Of a DNA stretch of 64,000 nt, positions 1 through 9,063 are shown in pieces. Made by a program: the position numbers and the translations under genes. A model generated the notes under the pieces. That model worked only from the letters and a program-made list of their open reading frames with translations. It was not told where the DNA came from and searched no databases. The stretch is from contig JAUXUN010000034.1 of assembly GCA_030680855.1 (NCBI GenBank), forward strand, positions 16,875 through 80,874, read 5' to 3'. Within the stretch, counting starts at the first letter, position 1, and each line of letters begins with the position of its first letter. The stretch is from Aestuariivirga sp. (GTDB lineage: Bacteria; Pseudomonadota; Alphaproteobacteria; Rhizobiales; Aestuariivirgaceae).

Positions 1-981
1 CATCGGAAAATCCATCCAGCTCGGCGTGAACTTCGCACCCAGCGAATAGCCGCAGGCGTTGAGCCGGTGTTTTTGCATGCCATGGGCATCCATCACCCTG
101 GCGTGGGCGTCAAACACATCGCCAGCGGTTTTCCCCGGCCGCAAGGCGCTTTCAACTTCGCTGAGCGCCGCACGGCAGGCCTCATCCATTCTTGTGTGGT
201 CTTTGCTGGGCTTGCCGATAATCAGCGTGCGCATGAATGCTGCATGGTAATGGCGATAGACTCCGGCGAACTCCAGCGTGAGCTGGTCGTGCTTCGATAA
301 TTTCCGGCGCCCCGACTTGTAGCGGCAGAGCAGCGCGTCACGGTCCGATCCGATGATGAATTCATTGCCAGGGTAATCCCCGCCGCCGGAAAAAATGGCG
401 GAATGCTGGGCAGCGAGAATATCGCCCTCGTCGGCTCCCGCCCTGGTTTTCTTGATCCCGGCCTTAAGGGCCTCATCACCAAGCTTTCCGGCCTTGCGCA
501 CATATTTGAGCTCGGCGGGCGACTTGATCAGACGCAGCCGGTCTACAAGATTGGTTGATTCAACCAGCTCGCAGAAACCATCCAGCGCCGCATCCACCGC
601 CTTGCCATTGAAATGCGTAAGGCCATAGGAATTGGTCTCAATGCCAAGCCGCTTGCCGCGCGCCCCCAGGCTCTCCAGCATCTCGCGGAGTTGCGTGGCA
701 GGCTGCGCTCCCGCCTGATCCGTCCAGATGCGGATGTCCTCAATGTTGGAGGTATGCTGCGCTTGCCGCAAATCCGCCGAACGGGTGAGCAGCGCCAGCT
801 TGCCATCGGCCCCCAAATAAAGGCACTGGAAGAAGCAGAAGCCGAAGCTGTCATAGCCCGTGAGGTAATACATGCTCTCCTGCTGGAACATCAGCAGGCC
901 ATCGAGATTGCCTTTCTGCATGGTGGAAATCGCCGTCGTGATGCGCTGCCGGTATTCGGTAGGTTCAAAATGCAGTGCCAT
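1..981 (-). CDS. M24-family (Xaa-Pro peptidase/creatinase-like) hydrolase, 3' end outside window
   Basis: 327 codons are visible and the C-terminus lies beyond the left edge. Starting from the ATG at 981, the protein opens MALHFEPTEY and contains MYYLTGYDSF, typical of the creatinase N-terminal domain, followed by a pita-bread domain with GNEFIIGSD, LEFAGVYRHYHAA and MRTLIIG. The metal-binding aspartates of true M24 aminopeptidases are not seen in the expected strand, where the protein reads EFAGVYRHYH. This resembles the creatinase/ectoine-hydrolase-type branch more than a metal-dependent Xaa-Pro aminopeptidase. It is the last visible gene of the lgt-methyltransferase-pgeF run, 8 bp after pgeF. 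The substrate is unknown. Confidence 0.85.
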   Translation of the reverse strand, partial: MALHFEPTEYRQRITTAISTMQKGNLDGLLMFQQESMYYLTGYDSFGFCFFQCLYLGADGKLALLTRSADLRQAQHTSNIEDIRIWTDQAGAQPATQLREMLESLGARGKRLGIETNSYGLTHFNGKAVDAALDGFCELVESTNLVDRLRLIKSPAELKYVRKAGKLGDEALKAGIKKTRAGADEGDILAAQHSAIFSGGGDYPGNEFIIGSDRDALLCRYKSGRRKLSKHDQLTLEFAGVYRHYHAAFMRTLIIGKPSKDHTRMDEACRAALSEVESALRPGKTAGDVFDAHARVMDAHGMQKHRLNACGYSLGAKFTPSWMDFPM

Positions 982-989
982 GAGTGCCC

Positions 990-1751
990 CTAGGTCAGCG
1001 TGATGGCGGCGATCTGCCGCCCGTAATCCTTTTCACGTGCATGCGTGGCGCGGCGGTAGGAGAAATACTCCGCATCAAGCTTGTAAGTGCAAAGCCCACT
1101 GTCCACGACCGTGCCGATGCCGAAGCTTTTCATGCGGGCTACCAGGTATGCAGGTAAATCAAACATATAGTGTCCCTTCTTCACTGATTCTGTGAAGTGG
1201 ATTCTGTTGTCCGCCGAGGCCTCAACGAAGCGCGAGATGAACTCCGGCCCGACCTCATAGGCGGCTTTTGAGATGGTGGGGCCGAGCGCCGCAACGATAT
1301 TTGCCCGCTTTGCGCCAAGCTCTTCCATTTTCAGGATAGTGGCATCGGTGATGCCGGTTAGCGCCCCCTTCCAGCCTGCATGGGCGCAGCCAATGACACC
1401 CGCCCTCTCATCGGCAAAAAGCACCGGCCCGCAATCGGCGGTGAGCGTTCCCAAAATCAGGCCCGGAACATTGGTCACCATGCCGTCAACCTTCGGGCGG
1501 TCATCATAAGCCCAAGGTCTTTTGACGATCAGAGCCTCCGCGCTGTGCACCTGAAACGTGGTAACAATCTGCGCCTCGCTCCCGCCCAAGGCCTTTGCGA
1601 CCACGCTACGGTTGCGCACCACCGTTACGCGGTCATCGCCCGAGCCCAGCCCGCAATTGAGCGAGGCGAAGATGCCGGTGGAATGGCCGCCCTGCCGTCC
1701 GAAGAAGCCATGGGCGATGCCGGGTTGCTTGAGTTCACGCGTTACTATCAT
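990..1751 (-). CDS. pgeF: Peptidoglycan editing factor PgeF (laccase-domain, DUF152)
   Basis: The 253-aa product is the normal length for the YfiH/PgeF family. It carries the hallmarks TADCGPVLFAD and GCAHAGWKGALTG, with the conserved Cys and His residues of the metal site, and a C-terminal CTYKLDAEYFSYRR block. Family members are cytoplasmic purine-nucleoside phosphorylase/deaminase-like enzymes, reported to remove mis-incorporated L-Ser from peptidoglycan precursors. The ATG at 1751 overlaps the upstream methyltransferase stop by 4 bp (ATGA), which indicates translational coupling. Confidence 0.93.
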   Translation of the reverse strand: MIVTRELKQPGIAHGFFGRQGGHSTGIFASLNCGLGSGDDRVTVVRNRSVVAKALGGSEAQIVTTFQVHSAEALIVKRPWAYDDRPKVDGMVTNVPGLILGTLTADCGPVLFADERAGVIGCAHAGWKGALTGITDATILKMEELGAKRANIVAALGPTISKAAYEVGPEFISRFVEASADNRIHFTESVKKGHYMFDLPAYLVARMKSFGIGTVVDSGLCTYKLDAEYFSYRRATHAREKDYGRQIAAITLT

Positions 1752-2788
1752 GGTGTCCCGAAGGGATAGGGCATTGGAAGATCTGCCGATGTTGCTACCA
1801 TGACTTTGAAGAGATTGCCCATTTCCGTTTCGCCGGCCAGCCTTGCAACGGCCCGGGCCAGGATGTCCCTGCTGTTCGCATCGGCTTTTGACGATAGAAT
1901 GGCGGCCCGCTGTTCCAGCCCCATGGCCAGAAGAAAAGCCCGCTGGGTAATGGCGAGAGGAACTGCCGCACCGCCCTGGCTGAATGCCTTGGCAAGCGCC
2001 TCAAAATCCACATGGGAGGTAATGTCGCTCTCCCCCGGCTGATCGGTGATGGCGACATACTCATGGCCCCGCACCGCCTGCAAGGTGTCGCCGGGCGCGG
2101 TTTGCGGATGGCCGTAGTCAATGATGAGGGCACAGCCCTTGTGCTTGGCAAGGCGCTGGCCGATGTCCTTCGCAATATCGAGCCGCTGCGGCGCAAACTC
2201 GATCACGTCGCCATTGGCCCCTTGCGCGTTATCCAAAGCGGCGGGCATGAAGCCCATGCCCTCTGCCCCAACGCAGCGCTCCAGCCATTTGCCGTGGCGC
2301 TTCTCAAACTGCCGGATGGGAATGGCATCGAAGAACTCGTTGGCGATAAGAAGCAGGGGGCCACCGGGAATGCTGGCGATGGACTCATGCCATGTCACAT
2401 TCCCAAGTTTCTCCTTCTGCAGCTGGCGCAGAACCGGACTCATTTCGACGAGATGAATGCGCCCCGCCTCGCGAAAGCCCGGCATGACCTTTGCGGCTTT
2501 CAGGATATCGGCCATCAGGGTTCCCCTGCCCGGCCCCAGTTCGACGAGATTAAACTCCTTGGGCTTCCCTATCGCATCCCACGCCGCCGCGCACCACACG
2601 CCGATCAACTCGCCGAAGATTTGCGAAATCTCCGGCGCCGTCATGAAATCCCCTTGCTCGCCAAAGGGATCACGGCCCATGTAATAGCCATGCAGCGGAT
2701 GGCCGAGGCACAGGCCCATGTAACGGTCGATCGGCATCGGGCCTTCGGCGGCAATGATCTCGCCAATGATTTTTTCCAGCGGCGTCAT
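1748..2788 (-). CDS. Class I SAM-dependent methyltransferase, MidA/NDUFAF7 family
   Basis: The product is 346 aa. The N-terminal part has HPLHGYYMGRDPFG and GDFMTAPEISQIFGE, diagnostic of the MidA/NDUFAF7 (DUF185) family. The SAM site LVELGPGRGTLMADIL follows, and ANEFFDAIPIRQ lies further on. The mitochondrial relative methylates an arginine of a complex I subunit. A similar protein-arginine methylation role is likely here but not shown. The gene overlaps lgt upstream and pgeF downstream by 4 bp each, so it is the second gene of a tight operon. Confidence 0.9.
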   Translation of the reverse strand: MTPLEKIIGEIIAAEGPMPIDRYMGLCLGHPLHGYYMGRDPFGEQGDFMTAPEISQIFGELIGVWCAAAWDAIGKPKEFNLVELGPGRGTLMADILKAAKVMPGFREAGRIHLVEMSPVLRQLQKEKLGNVTWHESIASIPGGPLLLIANEFFDAIPIRQFEKRHGKWLERCVGAEGMGFMPAALDNAQGANGDVIEFAPQRLDIAKDIGQRLAKHKGCALIIDYGHPQTAPGDTLQAVRGHEYVAITDQPGESDITSHVDFEALAKAFSQGGAAVPLAITQRAFLLAMGLEQRAAILSSKADANSRDILARAVARLAGETEMGNLFKVMVATSADLPMPYPFGTP

Positions 2789-3606
2789 GTGGAACGGCGT
2801 GAACGCAGCAGCAGCCAGACGCCAATCGCCAGAAGCGGCACCGAGAGGATCATGCCCATGGTCACAAAGCCGCCAAAATATCCCATTTGTGCATCGGGCT
2901 CGCGCACGAACTCAACCACGATCCGCGAGAAGCCATAGACCAGCGCATACATGCCCGCCGCGCGGCCGGGCTTGGTCAAAATCTTGTAGCGGTAAACCGC
3001 ATAGTTGATGACGGCGAACAGCAGAACCCCTTCAAGGAAGAACTCATAAAGCTGGCTGGGGTGGCGCGGCAGCCCCGTGAGGTCATTGGGAAACACAAAG
3101 GCCCAGGGCAAATAAGTTTCCCTGCCATAGAGTTCGCCATTGATGAAATTGGCCAGGCGCCCGAGGCCAAGGCCAACGGGAGTTGCCGCCGCACCCAAAT
3201 CCAGCAAGCGGTCAAGGCCAATGCCGTTACGCCGCGCATAGATATAGGACACAAGGATCACGCCAAAGAATCCGCCGTGGAACGACATGCCGCCTTCCCA
3301 TACGCGGAAAATATAGAGCGGGTCTTCTTGTATCTGCGTCCAGCCGTAAAACAGCAGGTAGCCAACCCGCCCGCCCAGCACCACGCCGAGCATGGCCAGG
3401 AGAAAGAAATCATCAATCTGTTTTGGCGTGGCCGATGGCGTGGTGCCGGCCCAAAGCTTCGGATTGGAAACCAGCCGCTTCATGTACCAGATGCCGAAGA
3501 TGATCCCCACGATATAGGCCAGCGCATACCAGCGCAGCGCAAACGGCCCGATGGAAAAGAGCACGGGATCGATATTTGGGAATGTCAGCACCGCAAATGT
3601 GAACAT
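2785..3606 (-). CDS. lgt: Prolipoprotein diacylglyceryl transferase Lgt
   Basis: The 273-aa polytopic inner-membrane protein transfers diacylglycerol from phosphatidylglycerol to the lipobox Cys of prolipoproteins. Seen in the sequence: FALRWYALAYIVG near the N-terminus, the invariant MSFHGGFFG, the Lgt signature GRLANFINGELYGR and the HPSQLYEFFLEG motif. Several hydrophobic segments span the protein, and the last one is followed by basic residues at the C-terminus. It is the first gene of the four-gene minus-strand run. Confidence 0.96.
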   Translation of the reverse strand: MFTFAVLTFPNIDPVLFSIGPFALRWYALAYIVGIIFGIWYMKRLVSNPKLWAGTTPSATPKQIDDFFLLAMLGVVLGGRVGYLLFYGWTQIQEDPLYIFRVWEGGMSFHGGFFGVILVSYIYARRNGIGLDRLLDLGAAATPVGLGLGRLANFINGELYGRETYLPWAFVFPNDLTGLPRHPSQLYEFFLEGVLLFAVINYAVYRYKILTKPGRAAGMYALVYGFSRIVVEFVREPDAQMGYFGGFVTMGMILSVPLLAIGVWLLLRSRRST

Positions 3607-3662
3607 GACAGCGGACAGTGTCTGCGTCGCGGCTCGCCGTCAAGTCCGCAGAACGGGCAGGA

Positions 3663-4850
3663 TTATGCCCCGCGCAGAAGGTCAGACGGGTCCCTGGCCG
3701 TCACATCCAGTTGCTTCAACCCACGCATCCGTCCGAGCGCCGATTGCGCCACGAAACGCGCCCCGCGCCATGAGCGCAGGCCCATCGATGTGCCGGTTGA
3801 AACCCGGCGCAGCCACAGGGCCTTTTGCAGGGAATCCGACTCGCACTGAACCTTCACCGGATCGGCATAGAAGTCCGCCACATCGGCAGCGTCGATTGTC
3901 CCTTTGCAGAACCAGGCCGGCACGTAAGTGGAGCACAAGCGCTGAACATCGGTCAAAACTTTGTTCACCCCCGTACCCGCCGCCGGACAGGAAGTTGAAT
4001 AGGCATCGCCAACCAGCACAAGACCTGGCCGCTCCGGTGCGTTGACCCGCACAAGATCGATTGGCCGGATGCTGACTTGGCCGTCGATGGCAAAAGGTCC
4101 GGTAAAATTGGTGAGGGTCGGGATAAGTTCGAGCAGTGCCTCCTTTGGCTGATGGCGGAACGTCCGCAGGCGCGGGTCTTCCATGTTCCAGTAGACGAAG
4201 AGGTTGGCCCCCATGCCACCCCGTACAGGAAAAATGCTGAGATAGGCCATCGCCTGGCCCGGCCTTTCCGGAAAAACCGTCAGCGCCGGAAACGCGAAAG
4301 GCTGATCAGCATCGGGCTTCATGTCAAAGCCGATGCTGATCGAGTGGCAGGGGCTGAGCACCTCGCGCTTGATCTCAAGTGTTTCGCGCAAACCCGGATT
4401 CAATCCGTTTGCCAGGATCACCAGCCTGGCCTCAATCTCATCGCCCGTGGCAAGGGTGACACGCTGCCTGCCGGCGTTGCCGGAAATTGCCGCGGCCTTC
4501 GTTGCGATATGCGGGACACTGGCAGGGATCTGCTGTCTCACTGCGTTCACCAGGTCATGATAGAGGATGCCGGCAGGGCTGTTTTTCCCGCGGTCAACCA
4601 CCCGCCCATAGCGCACCACCCAAACCTTCCCATCGGCACAGGTCTGCGGCATCACGTCGTCAGCAAGTCCCGTGAGGCGCAGCAGCGCCAGTTGCGAATC
4701 ATCAAGCTTCTCGCAGCGGAATTCCGGACGCTGTTCCGTGTGCGGGTCGATGAGCATCGCATTATGCCCAGCCCGCCCAAGCATGGCCGCAGCAGTCGCA
4801 CCCGCAAGCCCGCCGCCAATTATGGCAACATCTGTTGTAAGGTTATTCAT
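3663..4850 (-). CDS. FAD-dependent oxidoreductase (UbiH/geranylgeranyl-reductase-like)
   Basis: The product is 395 aa. It begins with a Rossmann dinucleotide motif, DVAIIGGGLAGATAAAMLGR (about residues 7-26), followed by an acidic strand end (LIDPH). The second FAD motif LVLVGDAYSTSCPAAGTGVN (about residues 280-300) is that of the group A flavin monooxygenase superfamily. The substrate is unknown. The start overlaps the 3' end of the upstream acetyltransferase gene by 8 bp, so the two are probably co-translated. Halogenase-like and quinone-ring hydroxylase-like functions are both possible. Confidence 0.85.
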   Translation of the reverse strand: MNNLTTDVAIIGGGLAGATAAAMLGRAGHNAMLIDPHTEQRPEFRCEKLDDSQLALLRLTGLADDVMPQTCADGKVWVVRYGRVVDRGKNSPAGILYHDLVNAVRQQIPASVPHIATKAAAISGNAGRQRVTLATGDEIEARLVILANGLNPGLRETLEIKREVLSPCHSISIGFDMKPDADQPFAFPALTVFPERPGQAMAYLSIFPVRGGMGANLFVYWNMEDPRLRTFRHQPKEALLELIPTLTNFTGPFAIDGQVSIRPIDLVRVNAPERPGLVLVGDAYSTSCPAAGTGVNKVLTDVQRLCSTYVPAWFCKGTIDAADVADFYADPVKVQCESDSLQKALWLRRVSTGTSMGLRSWRGARFVAQSALGRMRGLKQLDVTARDPSDLLRGA

Positions 4851-5589
4851 GCGCCGCTTTCCGTGACATCGTTTGAGTGATGGACCGGATGGCCCGCAGC
4901 AGTATGTCCGACTTTTTGACTTTCCCCTTCAGGGTGAGGCCCGCCCGCCAGAGCCGCGCCACCACCTGCCCCGCTGCCGTAATCGGAATGACCGAGTCGT
5001 AAAGCGCTTCGGCGTCCTTGCAATACACCTGCTTGTACGCCGCATTCCCGATACCGAGATCAAACTTGTCCAGGCCACGCTCGCAGCACATCCGGATGAC
5101 ATTGGCGAGCAGCAATTCGCCCGGGCTGTAGTTTCTAAACTCGGCTCCGGCGATGGAATTGAACATGCCACTGAAGCGCCCATCGGCCACAATGCCGCCG
5201 AAGGTGGCGATGATCGTATCACCAACCGAGGCGGCGTAGAGTTCGATCACCGGTTCGCCTGTGTCGGGGTCAATCGCATGGGCAGCGGCCCTGGTGAATT
5301 CCTTCACACCCGCTGCATCGAAGGCGTTGCTCAAACCCTGTTCACGCATGCGGGCAGCCTTCTGCTGAAAGAAGGCGGCAAGCACCCGGTCAATCTCCGC
5401 GGGGGTCCGGGCGCGCTGGAAGGCGACAGGCCCCAGTGCTGCGAGCTGGTGCTCCTCTTGCCGGAGTTTCTTGCGCGAGTTGGCGCCCATGCGCTCCTTG
5501 AGAAGCGCTTCGAAATCACGTTGCAGCTCACCCGCATAGGCCCGGCTGGCAGCTTCCCGGTGCGGTGCCCGGAGCATGGGGTTGGCCAC
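4843..5589 (-). CDS. CelD/BcsL-like GNAT acetyltransferase, N-terminally truncated
   Basis: From the GTG at 5589 the product is 248 aa and carries the Acetyltransf_6 fold, with GELLLANVIRMCCERGLDKF and DLGIGNAAYKQVYC. Reading upstream in the same frame there are 25 more family-like codons (including LDLLVLLNQPATWQG) before a TAA at 5665-5667, with no ATG, GTG or TTG among them. The homologous reading frame therefore extends past the only usable start. Family members normally have roughly 100 further N-terminal residues, and only about 100 bp separate this frame from the next gene. I infer a 5'-truncated but possibly still expressed gene. The C-terminal catalytic half is intact. Confidence 0.7.
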   Translation of the reverse strand: MANPMLRAPHREAASRAYAGELQRDFEALLKERMGANSRKKLRQEEHQLAALGPVAFQRARTPAEIDRVLAAFFQQKAARMREQGLSNAFDAAGVKEFTRAAAHAIDPDTGEPVIELYAASVGDTIIATFGGIVADGRFSGMFNSIAGAEFRNYSPGELLLANVIRMCCERGLDKFDLGIGNAAYKQVYCKDAEALYDSVIPITAAGQVVARLWRAGLTLKGKVKKSDILLRAIRSITQTMSRKAAHE

Positions 5590-5769
5590 CCCCTGCCAGG
5601 TCGCGGGCTGGTTCAGAAGAACGAGAAGGTCGAGGCGCGGCCCCCAAAAGGCGGCCGCTTGGCCTTAACAAGGCATGCCCTATGCCAGTTAACCCTGAAT
5701 GCCCGTAACTGCCGGAATGCGGCTATCTGCCGGGGATCAAAGGAAAGAATCCGTTAATCGGGCGCGCGA
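5590..5769 (-). other. Remnant of the 5' part of the acetyltransferase gene plus intergenic sequence
   Basis: Positions 5590-5664 continue the acetyltransferase frame (residues ending QPATWQG) but have no start codon and meet a TAA at 5665. The remaining ~100 bp up to the ABC ATPase stop hold no recognisable gene, promoter or terminator. Confidence 0.5.
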
Positions 5770-6846
5770 TCAGCCGCGGCGGACCACCGTGATATGGTCG
5801 GGATCGAGCGTGGCAAAAACCCGCGCGCCCGGCTTGAATTTCTTGTGGGTTGGCTGGATCACAAACATCGAGCTGTTGGCCGTGGTGATCGTGTATTCCC
5901 AGTGCGATCCGAGATAGGTGGCTTTCTCGACCTTTGCCGGCAACGAAGCAGCCTTTGAGCCCTTGGCGTCGAGGCTGACGCCGCTGGGGCGCACCACAAG
6001 ATAAATCTCGCTGCCCTCATAGCCCCGGTCCGGCACCTCGACGCTCAGGTTGCCAAGGTCAATCGTGATGGATTTGTTTTTTTCGTCGCGTTTCTTGATG
6101 CTGCCGGGAATGAGATTGGCGCTGCCGATGAAATCCGCGACAAAAGCATCTGCCGGCCGCTCATAAAGATCATGCGGCGTTCCCACCTGCGCAATTCGGC
6201 CCATGTTCATGACGACGATCTTGTCCGAAACCGCCAGCGCCTCTTCCTGGTCGTGGGTCACGTAGACGCTGGTGAGCCCCAGGGTCTGCTGCAGATCCCT
6301 TATCTCCTCGCGCATCCGGCGGCGCAGTTTCGCATCAAGATTGGAAAGCGGCTCGTCAAACAGCAGCACCTGCGGCTCCAGCACCAGCGCCCGGGCAACC
6401 GCCACGCGCTGCTGCTGGCCGCCGGACAATTCCGAAGGCAGGCGGTCATCATAACCCTCAAGCCCAACCATCGTCAGTCCCTCGCGGGCCTTTTCCCGCT
6501 GGGCCGTCCGCGAAAGCTGCGATTGCCGCAACCCGTAGGACACATTTTCGATGACGCTCATGTGCGGGAACAGGGCGTAGGACTGGAACACCATGCTGAC
6601 ATCGCGCTCGTTTGGCGGCAGAAGGGTCACATCCTTCCCGCCAATCAGCACATGGCCCGAGGTTTGCGTTTCGAGCCCGGCAATCATCCGAAGCGTCGTG
6701 GTTTTTCCGCAGCCCGAGGGGCCAAGCAATGTCACCAGCGTGCCGGCTTCAATATCAAGCGTGACCGCATCGACGGCGACTGTCTTGTCAAATGCCTTGG
6801 TGACGTCATCAAGTCTTACGGCCGCCGACCGGCTGACAATTTTCAT
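5770..6846 (-). CDS. ABC transporter ATP-binding protein, ferric iron type (FbpC/AfuC-like)
   Basis: The product is 358 aa. Walker A GPSGCGKTT is at about residues 43-51, the Q-loop region has VFQSYALFPHMSV, the signature is LSGGQQQRVAVARAL, Walker B is QVLLFDEPLSNLD, and the H-loop is YVTHDQEEALA. A C-terminal TOBE-like domain follows. It energises import through the two-domain permease, whose stop overlaps its start by 4 bp (6843-6846). The neighbouring permease and binding protein indicate a Fe(III)-type substrate. Polyamine or phosphonate-type CUT1-like specificity cannot be excluded from the ATPase alone. Confidence 0.9.
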   Translation of the reverse strand: MKIVSRSAAVRLDDVTKAFDKTVAVDAVTLDIEAGTLVTLLGPSGCGKTTTLRMIAGLETQTSGHVLIGGKDVTLLPPNERDVSMVFQSYALFPHMSVIENVSYGLRQSQLSRTAQREKAREGLTMVGLEGYDDRLPSELSGGQQQRVAVARALVLEPQVLLFDEPLSNLDAKLRRRMREEIRDLQQTLGLTSVYVTHDQEEALAVSDKIVVMNMGRIAQVGTPHDLYERPADAFVADFIGSANLIPGSIKKRDEKNKSITIDLGNLSVEVPDRGYEGSEIYLVVRPSGVSLDAKGSKAASLPAKVEKATYLGSHWEYTITTANSSMFVIQPTHKKFKPGARVFATLDPDHITVVRRG

Positions 6847-9017
6847 GCAATGCTCCCGCGAACCGCCATTGGCTGAATGCCCCGGTTGGCCCGCCGCTGC
6901 TCGCCCACCCCAAGCTGAATGGCCCCGATCGCCATCAGCATGAAAACAATAAGCACCGAGCTATAGGCGATGGCGACGCCGAAATCCGAAACTTCCACCC
7001 GCCCGACAATATAGGCCGTGGCAAGATTGTATTTTGCGCTGACTAGGAAGATCACCGCGCTCACCGAGGTGATGGCCCGCACGAAGGCATAGACCAGCGA
7101 GGCGATAATGGCCGGCCTGAGCAGCGGCAGGATCACCCGGCGGATTGTCGCGAAGCTTCCATGGCGCAGCATCAGCGAGCATTCATCAAGGCTGCGGTCG
7201 ATCTGGCTCATGGCGGCAATGCCCGCCCGGATTGAAACCGGCATGTTCCGGAAGACAAAGCAGATGACGAGGATGAGACCGGTTCCGGTGATTTCAATGG
7301 GCGGCACATTGAAAGCTAGAATATAGCTCACGCCGATGACCGTTCCAGGAATGGCAAAACTCAGCATGGTGATGAATTCGAAGGTCGACTGCCCGATGAA
7401 GCGCTGGCGGTTGAGAAGATAGGCGGTGAGCAGGCCGATTGCGGCAGTAAAGGGTGCCGCGATCGCGGAAACGCCAATGGTCGTGAAGAAGGATGGCCAC
7501 GCCCGGCCCGTCCATTGCAATCCCCGCTCCGTCCATTCAACGCCGAAGGCCGTGATGTAATGCTGGAATGTCAGCGTGTTGTCGATGCCAAGCGATTTGA
7601 CGAAGCCGCCGATGAGAATGATCCCATAGAGCAGAACCGTAAAGGCAAGCCACGGCACTGCTGTCATGTAGATCAGCCGCCGCACGCCATCGGGAAGCTT
7701 TGCCGGAAGTCCTGAATCGCCCTTCCCGGCAATTGTCGTGTAGGAGCGCCTGCCCAGCCAGCGGCGCTGGAGATAGAAGGCCGAGAGTGTCAGGGCCAGC
7801 AGCGCAATTGAAAGCGCCGCGGCCCTGCCGGGGTCATTCTGCGAGCCGACGATGGCAAAGAAAATATCGGTCGAAAGCACATCATAATTGCCGCCCAGCA
7901 CCAGGGGATTGCCGAAGTCGGCGAGGCTTTCCACAAAGCCGATCAGAAAGGCATTGGCAAGCCCGGGCCGCATCAGCGGCCAGGTCACGTTGGCGAATGT
8001 CTGCCAGCGATTGGCCCGCAGGGTTTGCGAGGCCTCTTCCATGGATGGGCTGATGCCTTCGACAACGCCGATGATCACCAGATAGGCAATGGGCGCAAAG
8101 GCCAGTGTCTGGACCAGCAGCAAGCCGAAGAAGCCGTAGATCCAGCGACTCGGCGGAATGCCGAACAGCTCGCTCATCAGCCATGTTGCCACGCCGTTTC
8201 GCCCGAACAGCAGAATGATGCCAAGGCCGATCACGAAAGGCGGCGTGATGATGGGCAGGATTGCGAGCAGCCGGAGCAGGCCCTTGGCCCGGAAATTGGT
8301 GCGCTTGTGCAACAGCGCAAGGCCGAGGCCAAGCAAGGTCGTGGCCAGCCCCGTGGCAATGCCAAGCGTCAGGCTGTTCAGGGCGACCTGCCCGACATCG
8401 GCGGAAAACACACGTGCCACCAATGCCGCCAATGAGTAGCTGCCCTCCGGCGTGATGGCAGATTCAATGAGGACGAGAAAGACGGGATAAAACACAAATA
8501 CGCCGATGCACGAGGCAACGACCGCAATCGCGCTGACCAGAAAACCATCGCCCCGCATCAGTCCGTTCAGCGCCAGACCGGATGAGAAGATGAGAAGCAG
8601 GGCGCTGCCGCAAATGACCGCCCCCACACCAAACCCCGTCTGCGCGGCAATGGGGCCGAAGGCTTGTTCAAACAGGCTGGCATTCCAGCCTCTTAGTCCG
8701 ATGAGGAGTCCTTGCGCAAACATCCAGAGCAGGCCCACGCCGCCTGCCGCGGCGATGGCTGTGCCGCGCGGACCCCCTGCCCGGAAGACTTCAATGATTG
8801 CAACAAGCAGGCAAAGGCCAATGGGCAGAAGCTGCCACCGGCCATGCAGCAGGGCCTGGATAAACAATGGCGCGCCACGGGCTTCGACCAACTGCCCCAT
8901 CCAGGCAAAGGCCCAAAAACCTGACGGAACCACATACCACGGAAGGGCAACGGCCCCTGTCAGGCCGATGATGGCCAGCAACAAAATGTGGCGCGATTGT
9001 TTGGAAAGCTCTGGCAT
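6843..9017 (-). CDS. ABC transporter permease, fused two-domain FbpB/AfuB type
   Basis: The 724-aa product has two BPD_transp_1 domains in one chain, as is usual for FbpB-type iron permeases. Each half has the EAA loop: one around EEASQTLRANRWQTFANVTW, the other around DECSLMLRHGSFATIRRVIL. About 12 hydrophobic segments are visible, the first being ILLLAIIGLTGAVALPWYVV. It forms the inner-membrane channel for the neighbouring binding protein and ATPase. The start at 9017 lies just past a strong hairpin that separates it from the binding-protein gene. Confidence 0.92.
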   Translation of the reverse strand: MPELSKQSRHILLLAIIGLTGAVALPWYVVPSGFWAFAWMGQLVEARGAPLFIQALLHGRWQLLPIGLCLLVAIIEVFRAGGPRGTAIAAAGGVGLLWMFAQGLLIGLRGWNASLFEQAFGPIAAQTGFGVGAVICGSALLLIFSSGLALNGLMRGDGFLVSAIAVVASCIGVFVFYPVFLVLIESAITPEGSYSLAALVARVFSADVGQVALNSLTLGIATGLATTLLGLGLALLHKRTNFRAKGLLRLLAILPIITPPFVIGLGIILLFGRNGVATWLMSELFGIPPSRWIYGFFGLLLVQTLAFAPIAYLVIIGVVEGISPSMEEASQTLRANRWQTFANVTWPLMRPGLANAFLIGFVESLADFGNPLVLGGNYDVLSTDIFFAIVGSQNDPGRAAALSIALLALTLSAFYLQRRWLGRRSYTTIAGKGDSGLPAKLPDGVRRLIYMTAVPWLAFTVLLYGIILIGGFVKSLGIDNTLTFQHYITAFGVEWTERGLQWTGRAWPSFFTTIGVSAIAAPFTAAIGLLTAYLLNRQRFIGQSTFEFITMLSFAIPGTVIGVSYILAFNVPPIEITGTGLILVICFVFRNMPVSIRAGIAAMSQIDRSLDECSLMLRHGSFATIRRVILPLLRPAIIASLVYAFVRAITSVSAVIFLVSAKYNLATAYIVGRVEVSDFGVAIAYSSVLIVFMLMAIGAIQLGVGEQRRANRGIQPMAVRGSIA

Positions 9018-9023
9018 GGTTAT

Positions 9024-9054
9024 GGGATCCGGCGGCAGGCTGCCGCTGGATCCC
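9024..9054 (-). promoter_or_regulatory. Strong intercistronic stem-loop between fbpA-like and fbpB-like genes
   Basis: The arms GGGATCC-G-GCGGCAG (9024-9038) and CTGCCGC-T-GGATCCC (9040-9054) pair along about 15 bp with one G-T wobble and a minimal loop. It lies wholly in the 46-bp gap between the two genes and is not followed by a T-run. Such hairpins between binding-protein and permease genes commonly stabilise the upstream message or cause partial termination, giving more binding protein than permease. That role is inferred here. Confidence 0.7.
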
Positions 9055-9063
9055 TATCCGTTG

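Noticed and set aside
2012..3849. Plus-strand frames of 308 and 320 codons opposite the methyltransferase and lgt
   Set aside because: They are shadows of strongly supported minus-strand genes.
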